A stretch of DNA of 64,000 nt from Ascaris suum. Its lineage: Eukaryota > Nematoda > Chromadorea > Rhabditida > Ascarididae. The stretch spans positions 8,790,520-8,854,519 of the forward strand of contig CM024176.1 of NCBI GenBank assembly GCA_013433145.1, in the 5' to 3' direction. The notes beneath the pieces were generated by a model. It had not been told where the DNA came from. It did not search any database and saw only the letters and a program-made list of their open reading frames with translations. Positions within the stretch are counted from its first letter, which is position 1, and each line of letters starts with the position of its first letter. Made by a program: the position numbers and the translations under genes. Positions 52,316 through 64,000 of this stretch are shown here, one piece after another.

Positions 52316-55300
52316 ATGCACTTCTCGACAATATTATATTTTCTCGTGATTGTTTCGTTCACGAATGCGAAACATTCTAATTCGGTAGTGGATTACCTGC
52401 GACATCTTTTCGAAAAGAAACCAACTCCCATAGTACTTTGGCATGGCATGGGTAAGTCCTGCATCGCTAACATAATTTTCTTTATTAATTTCATCCGTTT
52501 TTCATAAACAACCACTATGATAGAAATAATTTTTATGCGCACAAAGTATTAATTTTATTTTAATCGAATGCATAACTTGAATTAGTGGATCAAGGATCCA
52601 CATCTCTCATATCTCTGTCTCAATAGAAGTATAAAACGTTTAATCATATCACAAGTTTTTATGCTAAGAAGGCAATGAATTCCAAGAGAGAAACAATAAT
52701 GCTGATTGCAACGGAAACTATTACAATTAGTGATTAAAGTAAGACAACAATATTGTTTTAGACAATTCTATGTATCAAAAATACTTTAATGGTTACTTGT
52801 TTGTAAATTTTTTGCACGCAAAAATTTCAGCAGATTGAATGTTTATTTCACGATCGCGATCTCTTTGAAATGGGAACTATTATCTCAGTGAAAAATTTAA
52901 CACAAACCTCTATTATAATATATTTAATGATTTTGGCTGAAGTAAAATATATATGTGTATAATAAAATTAAAGCTATATAATATAAAATTAATAAAGATG
53001 TGCTATAATAAAAGTTGTATAATAAAATTAAAATATGTGCTATAGTTTGAACCAATTTTGGCTTAATAGTGCTACGAAACTGTCCTCTATATAGGCATCT
53101 ACGAACATAGAAGCCAAATGTTATCGGCATAACATTTGGCTTTTATGTAAGTAGAAATATTAGTTGCATTTAATGGTATATGAATACTCTTTTCTCACAT
53201 CTATATTAGCAAAGTCTTTCATATGTTTTCCTATATTTGCATGCTAAACAACACGTTCATCTACCTGTACCAATTTATTCGTCTACTTTTAAAAAAATCT
53301 GCTAAATTTTTGAGGATTTAAGATTCGATCATATTTATAGGTGATAGTTGCTGTAATCCATTGTCTATGGGTTGGATAAAGAAAATATTGGAGAGAGAAA
53401 TCGAAGGCGTTTATGTGCATTCGCTTATGATCGGTGATAACGTCATATCAGTAAGTGGTGAAAAGAATTTGATTCTAATCACTTCTATAACATTCAATCG
53501 GTAACCACAAGAATCTTGGATATTTCAATTTTGGATTATTATTTCATTTAATATTTGAATTATTATTTTATATAATTTCTTCATATTATTGCCATATAAT
53601 TCGATAGATTCTCGATAATTATAAATTTTTGATAGCTTTGATAAATCGGATGGAAATTCCATGAAAAAAAAAATTGAATTATCGCTCAGTTGAGGTGATC
53701 TTTATGTTAGAAACATTCTGATTGAATGATTTTCTTAATTGCTGCGCATCGTTCAAATCACCTATGAAAATCCGATTCGTTAGTCGAATGCGTTACACGT
53801 TTTAAAGCAGTAAAGTTTTAAGTAATATTTATTTAAATTTTGTTAAGTAATTTTTACTGTATCAATTGTTATGAATATAAAAAAGGACGATTTAAAAATA
53901 TAAGAAATAATTTTATATTTATGCAAATGAATTTTTCACACAGGATACTGAACATGGTTTCTTTGGTAATATTAATGAACAAATTCAACAAGTATGCGAT
54001 AAAATCTCTAACGATGAAAAACTACGTGATGGCTATAATGCGATTGGTTTCTCACAAGGTGGACTCTTCTTGTGAGTTCTTTGCTTATCACTCATATCAA
54101 ATTTTCATTAATACTCTTATCGTTGACAATATTGTATAGTTGTTACTTCATTATAAATCTTATGTACATATTCTTATGTTGATATCTATCAAATGCAAAT
54201 TATTAGGTTTATTTCTTTCACTATTTTTTCGACAGTATCAAGTAAAAGAGTAATATTTGATCGATCTATGTGCTTCAGACTATATCATTTATGATATAAT
54301 TGAGATAGAGCAATAAAAGTAAAGTGAGACGATGAAATAGTTTAGAGTCTTATATGTTAGCAGTGAACTGAAGCATCAATCTTGTCCTTTGATTCCATTT
54401 CGTTCTTTTTTGCTTTCCGTTCAAATATTTATAATTCTTCATTATAGCAGCTGACGAAGAACGCGAAAGGAGAATTATGAGGGTGGTCTTTGAGAGCGGA
54501 GGGGGGGGGGGGGGGGGGGGGGAGGGGAGGGTGTGCCTTTGTGTTGAAAAAGTGACGAGCGAAGTTTAGTAGATATATTATAGTGTCGCTTTTACTGGAT
54601 AACATTTCCAAGAAATACTCTTCTTACGTGTGAATAGAATGCAGTAAAATGACACTATGGCGTTGAGCCGTTAATCACTTCATCTTTAAATCTTTGCTGA
54701 TACAATTCTATAAAGTCATTTTCTTCATCACTTACAATAATATTCATCTCCTCATGTGTAGAAAGGAAGAACAAATTTAGTGAATTTCAAAATTGCGATT
54801 AAAAAATACAGAAACAACATCTTTTCAATTTTCAGACGTGGTGTAGCACAACGTTGTTCATCGCCACCGATGAAAAATCTAATCTCGCTTGGTGGTCCAC
54901 AGCAAGGGATTTATGGGTTGCCTCTATGTCCAGGAGATGTACGAGTATGTGATGCTGTAAGACATCTACTTGATATGGGCGCTTACGTTGGTTTCGTACA
55001 AAAAAGGTTAACTTTTTTGCTGTAATGTTTGTTCCTATTTCATGGATTTATATAAATGAAGGAAACAATTAAGATTAAGCGAATCGTTCATGAAGCCAAT
55101 GAATTGTCATCACATATTTCCATTGAACTGGATATATGTTGATGTACTGCTTTCATGGGTTGTTTCTTCCTCAAATCTTTTCTTGCTTTTGCTCGATCCC
55201 CCTCCTTCCCCTTCCCTTCCCTTCCCCAATGCACATTAAATCAATCAAATGCTATTCGAATAAATCGAATAAAGTCAAATGTGTAAATCAACGATGTTTA

Positions 55301-58300
55301 TTCTCCCAAGATAAGTGAAATGGAGTAGATAGTGTGCAAAAACGACATTAGCTCCCATTTAACTCAGTAAACAAACTGCAAAAAAAGGCAGTTTGACAGA
55401 ATCTATGTAGGCTCGTAAATGGCCATTGCTGCACGAATAGGGAAGTCATAAAGCTTCATAGACATTCACTATGGCTCGTAAGAGGCCGAGAAAGCCTATA
55501 AAACAACTTACTTCCGATTCGCTAATTTCTGAAAGATTTCTGCTTGTTTTTTATTATTGATTCTCTAATCAGTTGATATTTCATCGACTAAAATAAAATC
55601 ATTTATCATGCAATAACCTCTCGCAGAAATAAAAAAAAAAAAGAAACGTTGTATTGATATCGCTTCTTTGCACCCGAATCATGCAGTTAAACCTATCCAT
55701 AGTTGATTTTCAAGGAAAATTAATATAGTGTTCTATGAAATTTGGAAGGTTAAAGTTGGCGGTTTTTACCTTATTTATTATTGCAATATACAAATCATCA
55801 AAAAATATAAATTGAATAAATATTGCACTAATGGAATATTTGAGTGATATGGATGGGATGAGTAATGTTGATAATAACGCTAAAAAGGCTAAATTGAATC
55901 GAAAAATAAGATGAATTATAGGATTGGAATATTTCAGTTTGATACAAGCGCAGTATTGGCACGATCCAATTGATGAAACGACTTATAGACAATACAGCAT
56001 TTTCCTCGCTGATGCGAATGCTGAAAATGTAATCATTATGTATTTACTTAAAATATGAAATAATAGTAATTGAAATAAACGGAATGGAATTAAAATTTAA
56101 GCCCAACGAGTGTCATTACAAATATTCATTGACGAATGCTTGCAATTATTTAATTCCTTTCCAATGTTGATTTGATTTATCTCATTTAAATCAGCTGTAC
56201 GAAATGAGGATCACTTTTCTTTTCAATATGTGCGAGGGGCAAATAGTATTTCCGCCTACAATTAACTCTTGTAACTAATCATATGTTGTATTCGTATGCA
56301 TTTTCGTGAATTTGCATATGCAAATCGCATAACTGCAAGAGTATGCTTTTATTTACAATATCAACTTTATTTAAGTTGAAACCATTCATCTGTCAATCAA
56401 GTTTATTTAATTCATGGAACATTGAAACTATAGTTAACACAATTTATCTTTTACAATCTATATCGTGCGATGATTCTCTAGCAACTTTCAAGTCGATTCA
56501 AGACGAATCGGTCGATGAATTACGAATATTTTTTAAAACTATAAATTTGCATATATTCCACTATTGGTTGAAATGTAAAGCACAAATTACCATAAAAAAG
56601 CTTTTACGAAAATGGGATAAAATATGAATGCATTAAAGAGAGCGATTTATTAGTTGCTGACGCTTTATGGAACTTTGATCAACGAGTACCACAATGCATC
56701 GGTCCTTTGATGCGCTAGTTGAATCAACTTCACAAACGCTACGTTTCGGTTGTATAATGTTCTCTTCAATTTATTTCAGGCCGTCAACCGAACATATTTC
56801 GATAATCTAACCAAGCTCAACAACTTCGTACTCGTTAAGTTCCTAAACGATTCGATGATTCTACCTAAGGAATCTGAGGTAAACGTTGTTGGAGATACCT
56901 GAAGTAATGTTTAGAGGGGTCAATAATGCAACTCAGTGTGATAGTCCAATAAACGATCTTGTAAGGGAAATTACTGGAGAAATTCTTGCTAAGCAAATGT
57001 TCATTTTATGCCTCTGAGGTTTTCATCAGAAACAGCTACATTAGGCAACAAAACTCCATAACATTACAGCATTTGATGGGAGTAGTGCTGTCCAAAACAA
57101 AAAACATCCATTAGCAACTATCCATTTTTTTTCGTCAACTTCATAACGCAATCCTCAAGCCTATTTCGATTAGTGATATTCTGCAGAAATAAGCGTATAT
57201 GAATTTAATTATGAATTCTTATGTTCCCACATAGTTCGACTGCATAAAAAAAGGGGGAAGCAAAAGGAATGTAGTTTGCGCATATCGTCGGAGGTGTGCG
57301 GTGTAAGATGCTGGAGGGATGGTTGCTATAATGTGATGGACAGAAACAAAGAATCTGAAATTGTTAGAATGGCATTGTCGTTTCGATGAACTCTATGAAA
57401 AAAAAGAAAACAAAGTTAATTTTTTGAAGCACAATGCGGTCTAAGCAAAGGGGAAAGGGTACGCCGTAATATCGGAGTTTGATAGGGATCAAAGGGTGTT
57501 TGGATATACGACCTCTGCATTTGCCTCGATCCATATAATGCATATTTTCCGAAAACTTTATCCTTCTCTTAATCAAAAATGCATTATCGTGTAAAGACGC
57601 ACCGAAAAAAACATTAGAGGATAATATTGCAATGGATGTCTTCGTGAAATTAAATACTAGCATTTATTTCATTAATCAATTAAATTTAGGAATCAAAGTA
57701 TCGTTACGCCACTTTCAGTATAAGCATTGGCGGTTTTAAGCAAACCAATCACTGTATATGATCCCATCGACACCCCTATATATTAAGGACGTCAATCAGG
57801 CGTCCTACATGTTGGAGTTTCAGTTTCCTTTACGCTAAATTTTGTTTATTCCATTTGCATAGTTTGATTTATACTTCGAAATGATTACTTGGGAGATGCT
57901 ATCTCATTTCAGTGGTTTGGATACTACGCTAAAGGAGACACCTCAACCGTTATCCCACTCGAGAAATCAAAACTATACACTGAGGTAATCACAAGCTCAG
58001 CAATCATTATTTTTAGTGAACGTCAGATCTTTAAGCGTTATAGCTAAACGACTGGCATTTCCTATATTTTGGTATAAAAATAAATAGAGCGGTGGAAGTG
58101 CTCTTTAAGTTTTTAATCGATCGGCCATTTATTACCTGAATGAGTTTTATTTCAGTGAACAATCGGAAATCCCTACACTAATAAACAATTTGAACCTCGC
58201 ATTTCTTTCTAGATATGTCGCTGTTCCCATAGAAAAGATTTCCTGTTGAAAGAGATAATCAAGAATTTGATGCATGTATTCGATCATAGACTTCTGCACT

Positions 58301-58870
58301 TAAACTTGATTAGAATCAGACGCGCACTCATCATCCACTGCCATGAACATCAACATATGTAGATAAGTGAATGTCGAAAGTCGGATACCAACTGCGAAAC
58401 AATCTACACCGTGGAAAAACCACCGACTCTCATAGTTTTTCCAGTTTTTTTGTGAGTGCATTTTTTTTAAAACCACAATTCAAGGCTCATTAGTAATCAG
58501 CAACTGTTATATGCATCCATGGTCTATTTCTTTTTAGGACTGACTTTTTTCAATGACAAAGCCGGTAAGCAAGGACATCCCAAGTTTTCCGGGACTTAAT
58601 GATTCCGGCACGACCATCTAAATTATTTTAACCTCTTCCCTTTCCGGCAAATGCTTTCATTCAGCATCCAGATTCATGCGGGAACTATATATATTTTTAT
58701 CACTACTAGCAATTAGCTCTGAAATTGTTGTAATCGTATTTCAGGATCGAATTGGCTTGCGTACTCTCAATGAGAAAGGCAAATTGCAATTCGTTGCCAT
58801 CGATGGTGATCATCTACAAATGCCGGAAACTGTTTTCATTAAAGAGATCGTAAACAAATATTTGAAATAA
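52316..58870 (+). CDS. PPT1: Palmitoyl-protein thioesterase 1 (lysosomal), 8 exons, 310 aa
   Basis: Coding exons: 52316-52451, 53341-53450, 53944-54071, 54836-55006, 55938-56028, 56780-56878, 57913-57984, 58745-58870. All phases join, giving 310 aa (human PPT1 is 306). The enzyme removes fatty acyl groups from S-acylated cysteines of proteins during lysosomal degradation. Seen: a signal peptide of about 18 residues ([18 protein letters not shown]); [15 protein letters not shown]; nucleophile Ser119 in GFSQGG; catalytic Asp236 in KFLND; catalytic His292 in GDHLQ; conserved Q-YWHDP, SIFLAD and WFGYY blocks. The six cysteines of the known disulfides are present (49/50, 100/132, 156/163). N-glycosylation sequons lie at N215, N221 and N235; the human site at N197 is replaced (YRQYS). 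At the exon 4/5 junction the codon is Ser where human has Arg. The start is the only ATG that opens onto a signal peptide, 34 nt after an acceptor. The gene runs toward the BORCS6-like gene. No lesions seen. Confidence 0.96.
52956..53032. repeat. 17-bp direct repeat in PPT1 intron 1, period 60 bp
   Basis: TGTATAATAAAATTAAA occurs at 52956-52972 and 53016-53032, within a longer AT-rich stretch that also repeats TGTGCTATA. It is intronic. Confidence 0.85.
53106..53147. repeat. Near-perfect hairpin (19-bp stem, 4-nt loop) in PPT1 intron 1
   Basis: Arm aagccaaatgttat (53111-53124), loop CGGC, perfect 14-bp complement (53129-53142), then one G/T pair and four more paired bases outward (53106-53109 with 53144-53147). 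Such an exact palindrome could be a remnant of a small inverted-repeat element or a recent fold-back duplication. The loop is short for a microRNA precursor. Confidence 0.9.
54501..54531 (+). repeat. Poly-G tract (22 G, then two shorter G runs) in PPT1 intron 3
   Basis: A run of 22 G, one A, four G, one A and three G on the transcribed (sense) strand of PPT1, inside the intron between exons 3 and 4. The sequence can form an intramolecular G-quadruplex in DNA and in the nascent RNA. Run length is prone to sequencing error. Confidence 0.97.
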
Positions 58871-58871
58871 A
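58866..58871 (+). promoter_or_regulatory. AATAAA polyadenylation signal overlapping the PPT1 stop
   Basis: The hexamer overlaps the TAA stop. If it is used, the 3' UTR would be very short. A second AATAAA at 58936-58941 is a more conventional choice. Confidence 0.4.
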
Positions 58872-58941
58872 TTCATTATTTATTATGATTCTTTTGATAA
58901 CACAAAATGCAAAAAAACCCTTAAAATATTTTGGTAATAAA

Positions 58942-59869
58942 ATAATGACACATTAATGAAAGACAACCTCATCCGATGAAGAATACACTCATAGAAATAA
59001 ATAAAAACTTCTAACTTGAAAAAAAAATTAGTAAATTTCAATGAGAACAGCGCTTTTCATCATTGCACACAAAATAAACAATTCAAAGTGATATTATCAT
59101 GTGAAGCAGTGATAAATGTTTGGAAAGACGAAATGATATTCCCGAGAAAATTTTCATAAATATTAACGCAAATGAGTAAATCGATTTTGAAATAGAGAAA
59201 TGCTTAATATTTCTTCCATTTTTTATTCGTATGTGGCTATGCACTATATCAATAAAATGATCGCAAAATCTCTTAAAGAGAAATTCCCAATGGGCATTCG
59301 ATTAAAAAAAAAAGATAAAAAGAAAACAATGAAATAACTTCTTCAAAATCAAACTTAAAAAATGAATAAAAATGAGTTTTTAGCAAAAAGAAAGACAGAG
59401 TGGAATTAAAACCAAAACCTCCATGGGCAAAAATAAGTTGAAGTGCTGAGAAGCGAATTCGATAGGGAAATTTACAAATGGTGAAATGATTCAGAATGCA
59501 CAAAACAACAGCTACAAAAACAAACTGAATATTTACGCATTCCCAAGCAAAAGGAATGGGAATTAATTTCAAACATCTGGGAAACATTCACCCTCGTAGA
59601 TAGTTCGCCTTTGATTAACCTTATATACGCCCATGAAAAAGTTCCCGCAAGAGCTAACCCAATCAAAAGCACATAAAACAACGCTCGTTGATGGACAATA
59701 CAAAACTTATCGTAAAGTGGTAGCTGCAAGAAAACGCGCACAGATAGAGAAACGATTAAAAAAAAAAAACTCAAAATAGATTCACAACGGTTTCAGCAAC
59801 CCGCAATTTAAAAACGACCCATTGGCGTTGTGCCACATTTTGCAGATATATATATAAAGTATCCAAGTT
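58942..59869. other. Convergent intergenic spacer between PPT1 and the BORCS6-like gene
   Basis: About 0.9 kb of AT-rich DNA between the two 3' ends, with no frame of note apart from hydrophobic chance frames on the minus strand. Confidence 0.6.
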
Positions 59870-59875
59870 TTTATT
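59870..59875 (-). promoter_or_regulatory. AATAAA polyadenylation signal, BORCS6-like gene
   Basis: TTTATT on the plus strand, about 94 nt past the TAG stop of the minus-strand gene. Confidence 0.45.
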
Positions 59876-59968
59876 TAAGTACAATGACTTTGCTCTTACT
59901 CAATAACCGACATCAAAACCGACCGCTATGAGATGAATTTTATCACCTCTAGGCAACCTTTATCACCG

Positions 59969-61232
59969 CTATGAATTATTCTTGATCATTGTAAAATGTG
60001 ATTCAAAGAGATCGACAACACGTTTGATATCCTTGACTTGTTGTGCGAGACGTTTCACTCCGACCATTGCTTCATTCAATTCTTCCACCTAAACGATTTC
60101 ATTATAGGCAAAATGCGAACTTATCATCAACGCTGTTGTTCTAATAAAATCACAGAATATCTCGCACATCCCACACCCTTTCCCGTCCTTGTTTTATAAA
60201 ATGCTCTCTAGGACAACTTACTATCCACGAAATTTTGCAAAATGCCATGATCCATTAGAGTGCTGAAATGAATAGGAATCTTATAATATTGTAAATAAAA
60301 CTTGCATTTGTATATAGAACGACCGAAAATGTGCACTTGGAAAGACAACCTAATTTGCCGTAGTGCCCCATTCACAAACTGATCATATCATTTTAGAGTT
60401 CCAATAGTAGTCCTTTCTAAGTAACGGCAAATGATGCCCTAAAAATGCCCTAAAAATACCCCAAATGGCTGCCCTAAAATTCGAAAACTCGTTAGACATC
60501 AATGAGTTCAGCTCATACGTCCAAAGAAATGGATTGACCCTTGTTAGGCTGATTTACATATGGAGTGAGTTAGGCTATATTGGCATAAAAAGTTCTGAAG
60601 ACTGCCCGTTATAACAATGTCGCCAATGTGAAAGTAGCGCTTCCATTTTCTGAAACTAAACAGTGAGCACAGATTAAAGAAGAATGGGGCCAGTTGAGTT
60701 TCTCTTGCAGCTGATATAAAATTAAATGATCGTTGCAAATGTTTTTTTTCTACGGAACTTCATGTTCAATAGATCTCGCAATATGGCAAACCTTTGCTAA
60801 CATGGCGTATGTATTTTTGATGACTGCATCAACCGAGTCGCATGTCGATGAAATTGCATCTGAATAGCATTCAGAAGCTTCCACTGTCAGATCACTCATC
60901 CCATGAAGTGAGCCTCTTAAATCACGCAGAAGCACATCTAAATTCGCCGAAATTGTCCTCGCCGAACTCTCTAGACTCACTAGAACGAGTGGGTCTGGTG
61001 TCAGTGAGCCAGGTACCGATCCACGGCGACTGCCCTCGGAAGCTGGTGTTGAACTAGGACTACCTATTCGAGCGCTATCACGGATTCGACGTTCCAGATC
61101 CTCAACAACGAATGTGTGTTGTGTGTCACGTGATGTGCTCGGATTGTTATTCATCTCATTTTCGGTGCGTAAACGTGTATTAGGCATGCTATGGGTTCGT
61201 GAAGCAGCACGTCTCTCTCCACCCGAAGCCAT
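59969..61232 (-). CDS. BORCS6: BORCS6 (lyspersin)-like subunit of the BORC complex, 2 exons, 186 aa
   Basis: Exon 1 is 61232-60792, with donor AAG|gtttgc. Exon 2 is 60088-59969, with acceptor tttag and stop TAG. The join is in phase 0 (MLAK|VEELNEAM). The protein has a polar N-terminus (1-40), a charged block VVEDLERRIRDSAR (42-55), a Ser/Pro-rich linker (about 56-80), then a helical region to the C-terminus containing SLHGMSDLTVEASECYSDA and, across the splice, VKRLAQQVKDIKRVVDLFE. This order matches the BORCS6/C17orf59 family (DUF2365). BORC sits on the cytosolic face of lysosomes and recruits Arl8 to move them along microtubules. No signal peptide or membrane segment is seen. The ATG lies 10 nt after a tttttag acceptor. 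Unspliced read-through would add 13 residues after Lys147 and stop, removing the C-terminal coiled coil. Coding status is firm; the family name rests on recalled similarity. Confidence 0.75.
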
Positions 61233-61242
61233 TTGAGATGAT

Positions 61243-61250
61243 CTAAAAAT
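61243..61250 (-). promoter_or_regulatory. Splice acceptor upstream of the BORCS6-like start (probable trans-splice site)
   Basis: On the minus strand ATTTTTAG ends at 61243, leaving a 10-nt leader before the ATG. That spacing is typical of nematode spliced-leader acceptors. Confidence 0.6.
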
Positions 61251-64000
61251 TGTTTTTTCTGTATCGAAAGATGAATGTACGTGCGCAAAAGTCCTCTCAT
61301 TGCTCGATTCAATAATTTATCGATGCACAACTTTTGTCTGCATAACGTTCGCTTTAGCTATCAACATACAGCGTGAGACTTTCATAGCAGATAAGGCCAG
61401 GATCAAACCGATACAAACTTTTCTTTGGCCAGATGCACCATTCTGATTGAAATCCATCACAGTCAAACTATTTCTCCAATTGGTGCGGCTCCTTTCTTCA
61501 CTCTCTTTCATGTTGCATCAAAAAATTTGGTGCCAAAGTTTCGCCAAAAATTGTCCGCAATGGAGAAGAATAAATCTGTACGTTGGCACGAACACAAAAT
61601 CACGTTTCAGCTGCACTCATTTTGGGCACACCCGAGACCCCTAAATATTTGCAAGAAAGACATGCGGCTAAGGATGTGGTCAAGGATAAATTTTTGTTGA
61701 ATGCAATAACAAATTCATGCATCTACTCTGAAGAACCCTAACACTTCGGCACCATCTACACGACCGCTAGAGGTCGGATCAAGTCGTTATAACGTTAATG
61801 GAGACGTCGAATTCGAAAGTGAAGTGAATAGCAGGACTTTATTTATTCTATGTAAGTTTAGTTCAAAATATGTGGTCAAAAATTAGGTTACTAGATGGAG
61901 CTCAACGAGTGGAGAACCGGAGTTGAACTCCTTCGTTCCAATGCAATAAAAATCAAGCATAGTTCCAATTTTTATAACATATTGATGTCGACGCTCTAAG
62001 AAATCAAAACATGCGAGAAAATCAAATGCGAGGAAAATTTGTATCTACGATATACACCTATGTAAATATCTTTCAAATTTTTTTCACCAACCGCATTTTC
62101 CAATCATATTTCCACCGATCAATATTAATAAACCATATTTTATGATTCTCTAGAACGGATTTTATGCAATCATTTTCATTTTATGAACCTATAAAACGTA
62201 TTTAATGATTGTAAAAAAGCTTGATTAGCGCTCATTTCATCGTATCAAAATCTATTATGCGTTTCATATTTCATCAAATGCTTCTTACATCAAGCACGAC
62301 AGAGTTTTCTAACTAATTTGAAGCAGAGAGTAAAATAAACCCATTATATAGTTTAGTTTTTAGACGGTGATAAAAGTACAGCATTTTGCAAGTCCTCGGA
62401 TAAAAAGCATATGTATAGTATTGTGTGAAAAATTTTAGCATGATGGTAACATTGGTTGCTATCAATAGATACCAAGTATCACTGTAACCTTCGAATGTAT
62501 TCCTGAGCTAACGAACTCCCCCCTAATGGGAGCCAATACCGGTCGTTTTGGTTACACAGAAACACAAATAAACCGAATAAGTATTTAACAATCAACCAAA
62601 TATTCTTTGAAAAGCACTACTTAATCAGCATATCATCGTCTAGCTTCCTTGCGAAAAAAAGCACCCAAACTACACATACGCGCAGCGGAGATTTCGTTGT
62701 GTCTAAAGTACTCTTGGTTTCATTTGGTTGTCGACGAAAATTTTCCGGGGCATCGTGAGGTTTGGAAAATTCCGAAATTCATCCGACGCATACCAAATTG
62801 AAAGCGCGAAATTTTCTCACAGGCAGCCGATTTTAACGACTCCGAGTTACGTATATCGAAAAATCGAAGCAGATGGAATATTAGCTGGAACCCTTAGTTT
62901 GCGACGTTTTGAAATTCAAAAGCTCTCCACTTCGTTGAGCTTAAGTCAAATCTCATCCGCTGTTAGAAAATCGGCAAAGCACATCAAACGAAAGCGGTAA
63001 TAGGAGAATTATTTAATATTTTAAAATATATGCAACGAAGCACTTGAAAATATTTCCTCCGAAATAACCAAGTACCTACACTAACCTACCCAGGTATCAC
63101 ACAACCTACTAATCCCTTCATTTTGGAGACGTCTAATATCTATCAAGGTTGAACACAATCCGCGAATCGAGTAGAGACCGAGAGAGTGAGTGAGACGCTC
63201 GTTGCCATCGTTTCCTTGTTAGAGTCGTGAAATATTTCTTCAAGCAAGAATATTGCAGCACAATACCTATTGTACGGCGAAGCATGTTGGTTAACACAGT
63301 GCAGGAGCTAGCAATGTTCCATAACTTCAGGTAGAGACAAATTTCGATGGTCGTTGATCAATTTTTGAAAAACTTCGAAAATTATGAACACTTGATGCAT
63401 AGAGTAAACAAAGTAATATCAGTTGGATACCGCTTAAAAATTGTCGTTAGTTGCAAATTACAACTTCGTTGGTATTTAAAAGTAATCAGTTTTTAAATTT
63501 TATTCTGTCTTAGCAGTCATATAGGATATCACATGAAAAATGCTCATTATGTAGGCGGTATGAAGAGGGAACGGTCCCTACCCGAAACGAGTCATGAAAC
63601 TGGATTTGTTTGTTTGCTTGAATATTCTTTATTCCTATGAATAAACAACATTATAAATAGCGGTATGGATAAATATCAACCTGAAATGACTTAAGATTTT
63701 AGCTTAAGTACCATTATGTTAGAATAAAACAATCAATACATATGTGAGCATTGAGAAAGAACGTTCAAGTGCGCCTAAAACAGTAGAATAGACACTATCA
63801 ATCGATGAAGTCGTGGTGGTATAAAAATTATAAATACCGGAAACCAGAATATTACGCAGCACTATATGGCACGGCATACCGGAATATCTCGAAAACCGGA
63901 ATGTATAATACTGTAAAACAGATGAAATGTGCCTGAGCTAGGGGATCTAATATATCTAGTATACGTCGCATTAAATTAGAACCATCTCGCAAGTCGGACG
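61251..64000. other. Right-hand flank, no supported gene
   Basis: It presumably includes the promoter of the BORCS6-like gene at the left. A basic 90-codon plus-strand frame at 62728-63000 has no recognised family or clear splice partners. Confidence 0.5.

Noticed and set aside
58676..58744. ATG-initiated hydrophobic extension ahead of PPT1 exon 8
   Set aside because: It is intron sequence. The exon begins after the tttcag acceptor at 58744, where similarity to PPT1 starts.
60211..60255. Small candidate exon (flanked by tttcag and gtaagt on the minus strand) between the two BORCS6-like exons
   Set aside because: Its phase does not fit. Direct joining of AAG|gtttgc to GTG GAA keeps the frame and restores the family-like helix.
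60750..60791. Unspliced extension of BORCS6-like exon 1 (13 residues ending in a stop)
   Set aside because: The donor at 60791 and the conserved C-terminal exon explain the family better than this read-through end.

Overview
The window looks like AT-rich, gene-poor nuclear DNA from a nematode, most likely a parasitic one. The evidence is spliced genes with introns of about 0.5-1.6 kb, short TTTCAG-type acceptors without long pyrimidine tracts, and an unpaired splice acceptor 10-34 nt upstream of the start codon in all three confident genes, the arrangement expected of spliced-leader trans-splicing. I cannot name the species. No rRNA, tRNA or CRISPR array was seen.

Layout. Positions 1 to about 34,000 hold no gene I can support. 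They contain four of the five long (TA)n tracts, small tandem and inverted repeats, diverged copies of an apparent interspersed repeat, a decayed non-LTR retrotransposon (LINE) reverse transcriptase on the minus strand (about 28.2-28.6 kb) and a decayed Ty3/Gypsy-type pol fragment on the plus strand (about 31.0-32.0 kb). A weak two-exon candidate for a small secreted peptide lies at 34.1-34.4 kb. A complete eight-exon class I sirtuin of the SIRT2 type lies at 38.3-45.4 kb on the plus strand. A gene-free stretch follows, with the fifth (TA)n tract at its end. A complete eight-exon palmitoyl-protein thioesterase 1 (PPT1) gene lies at 52.3-58.9 kb on the plus strand. A two-exon gene whose product resembles the BORC subunit BORCS6 (lyspersin) lies tail-to-tail with it on the minus strand at 60.0-61.2 kb. 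The last 2.8 kb shows nothing firm.

All three gene models were built by hand from conserved protein blocks and splice sites. Every exon phase joins in frame, and predicted lengths (396, 310 and 186 aa) suit the families. PPT1 is a lysosomal hydrolase and BORCS6 belongs to a complex that positions lysosomes, so the 3' gene pair shares an organelle theme; this may be chance, since neighbouring genes in animals are usually unrelated. SIRT2 is an NAD-dependent deacylase, usually cytosolic. I found no clear undescribed multi-gene system. The points most worth checking are the SIRT2-type sirtuin in a nematode-like genome, its GC-AG intron, the candidate small secreted peptide, the apparent interspersed repeat family and a 42-nt near-perfect hairpin in PPT1 intron 1.
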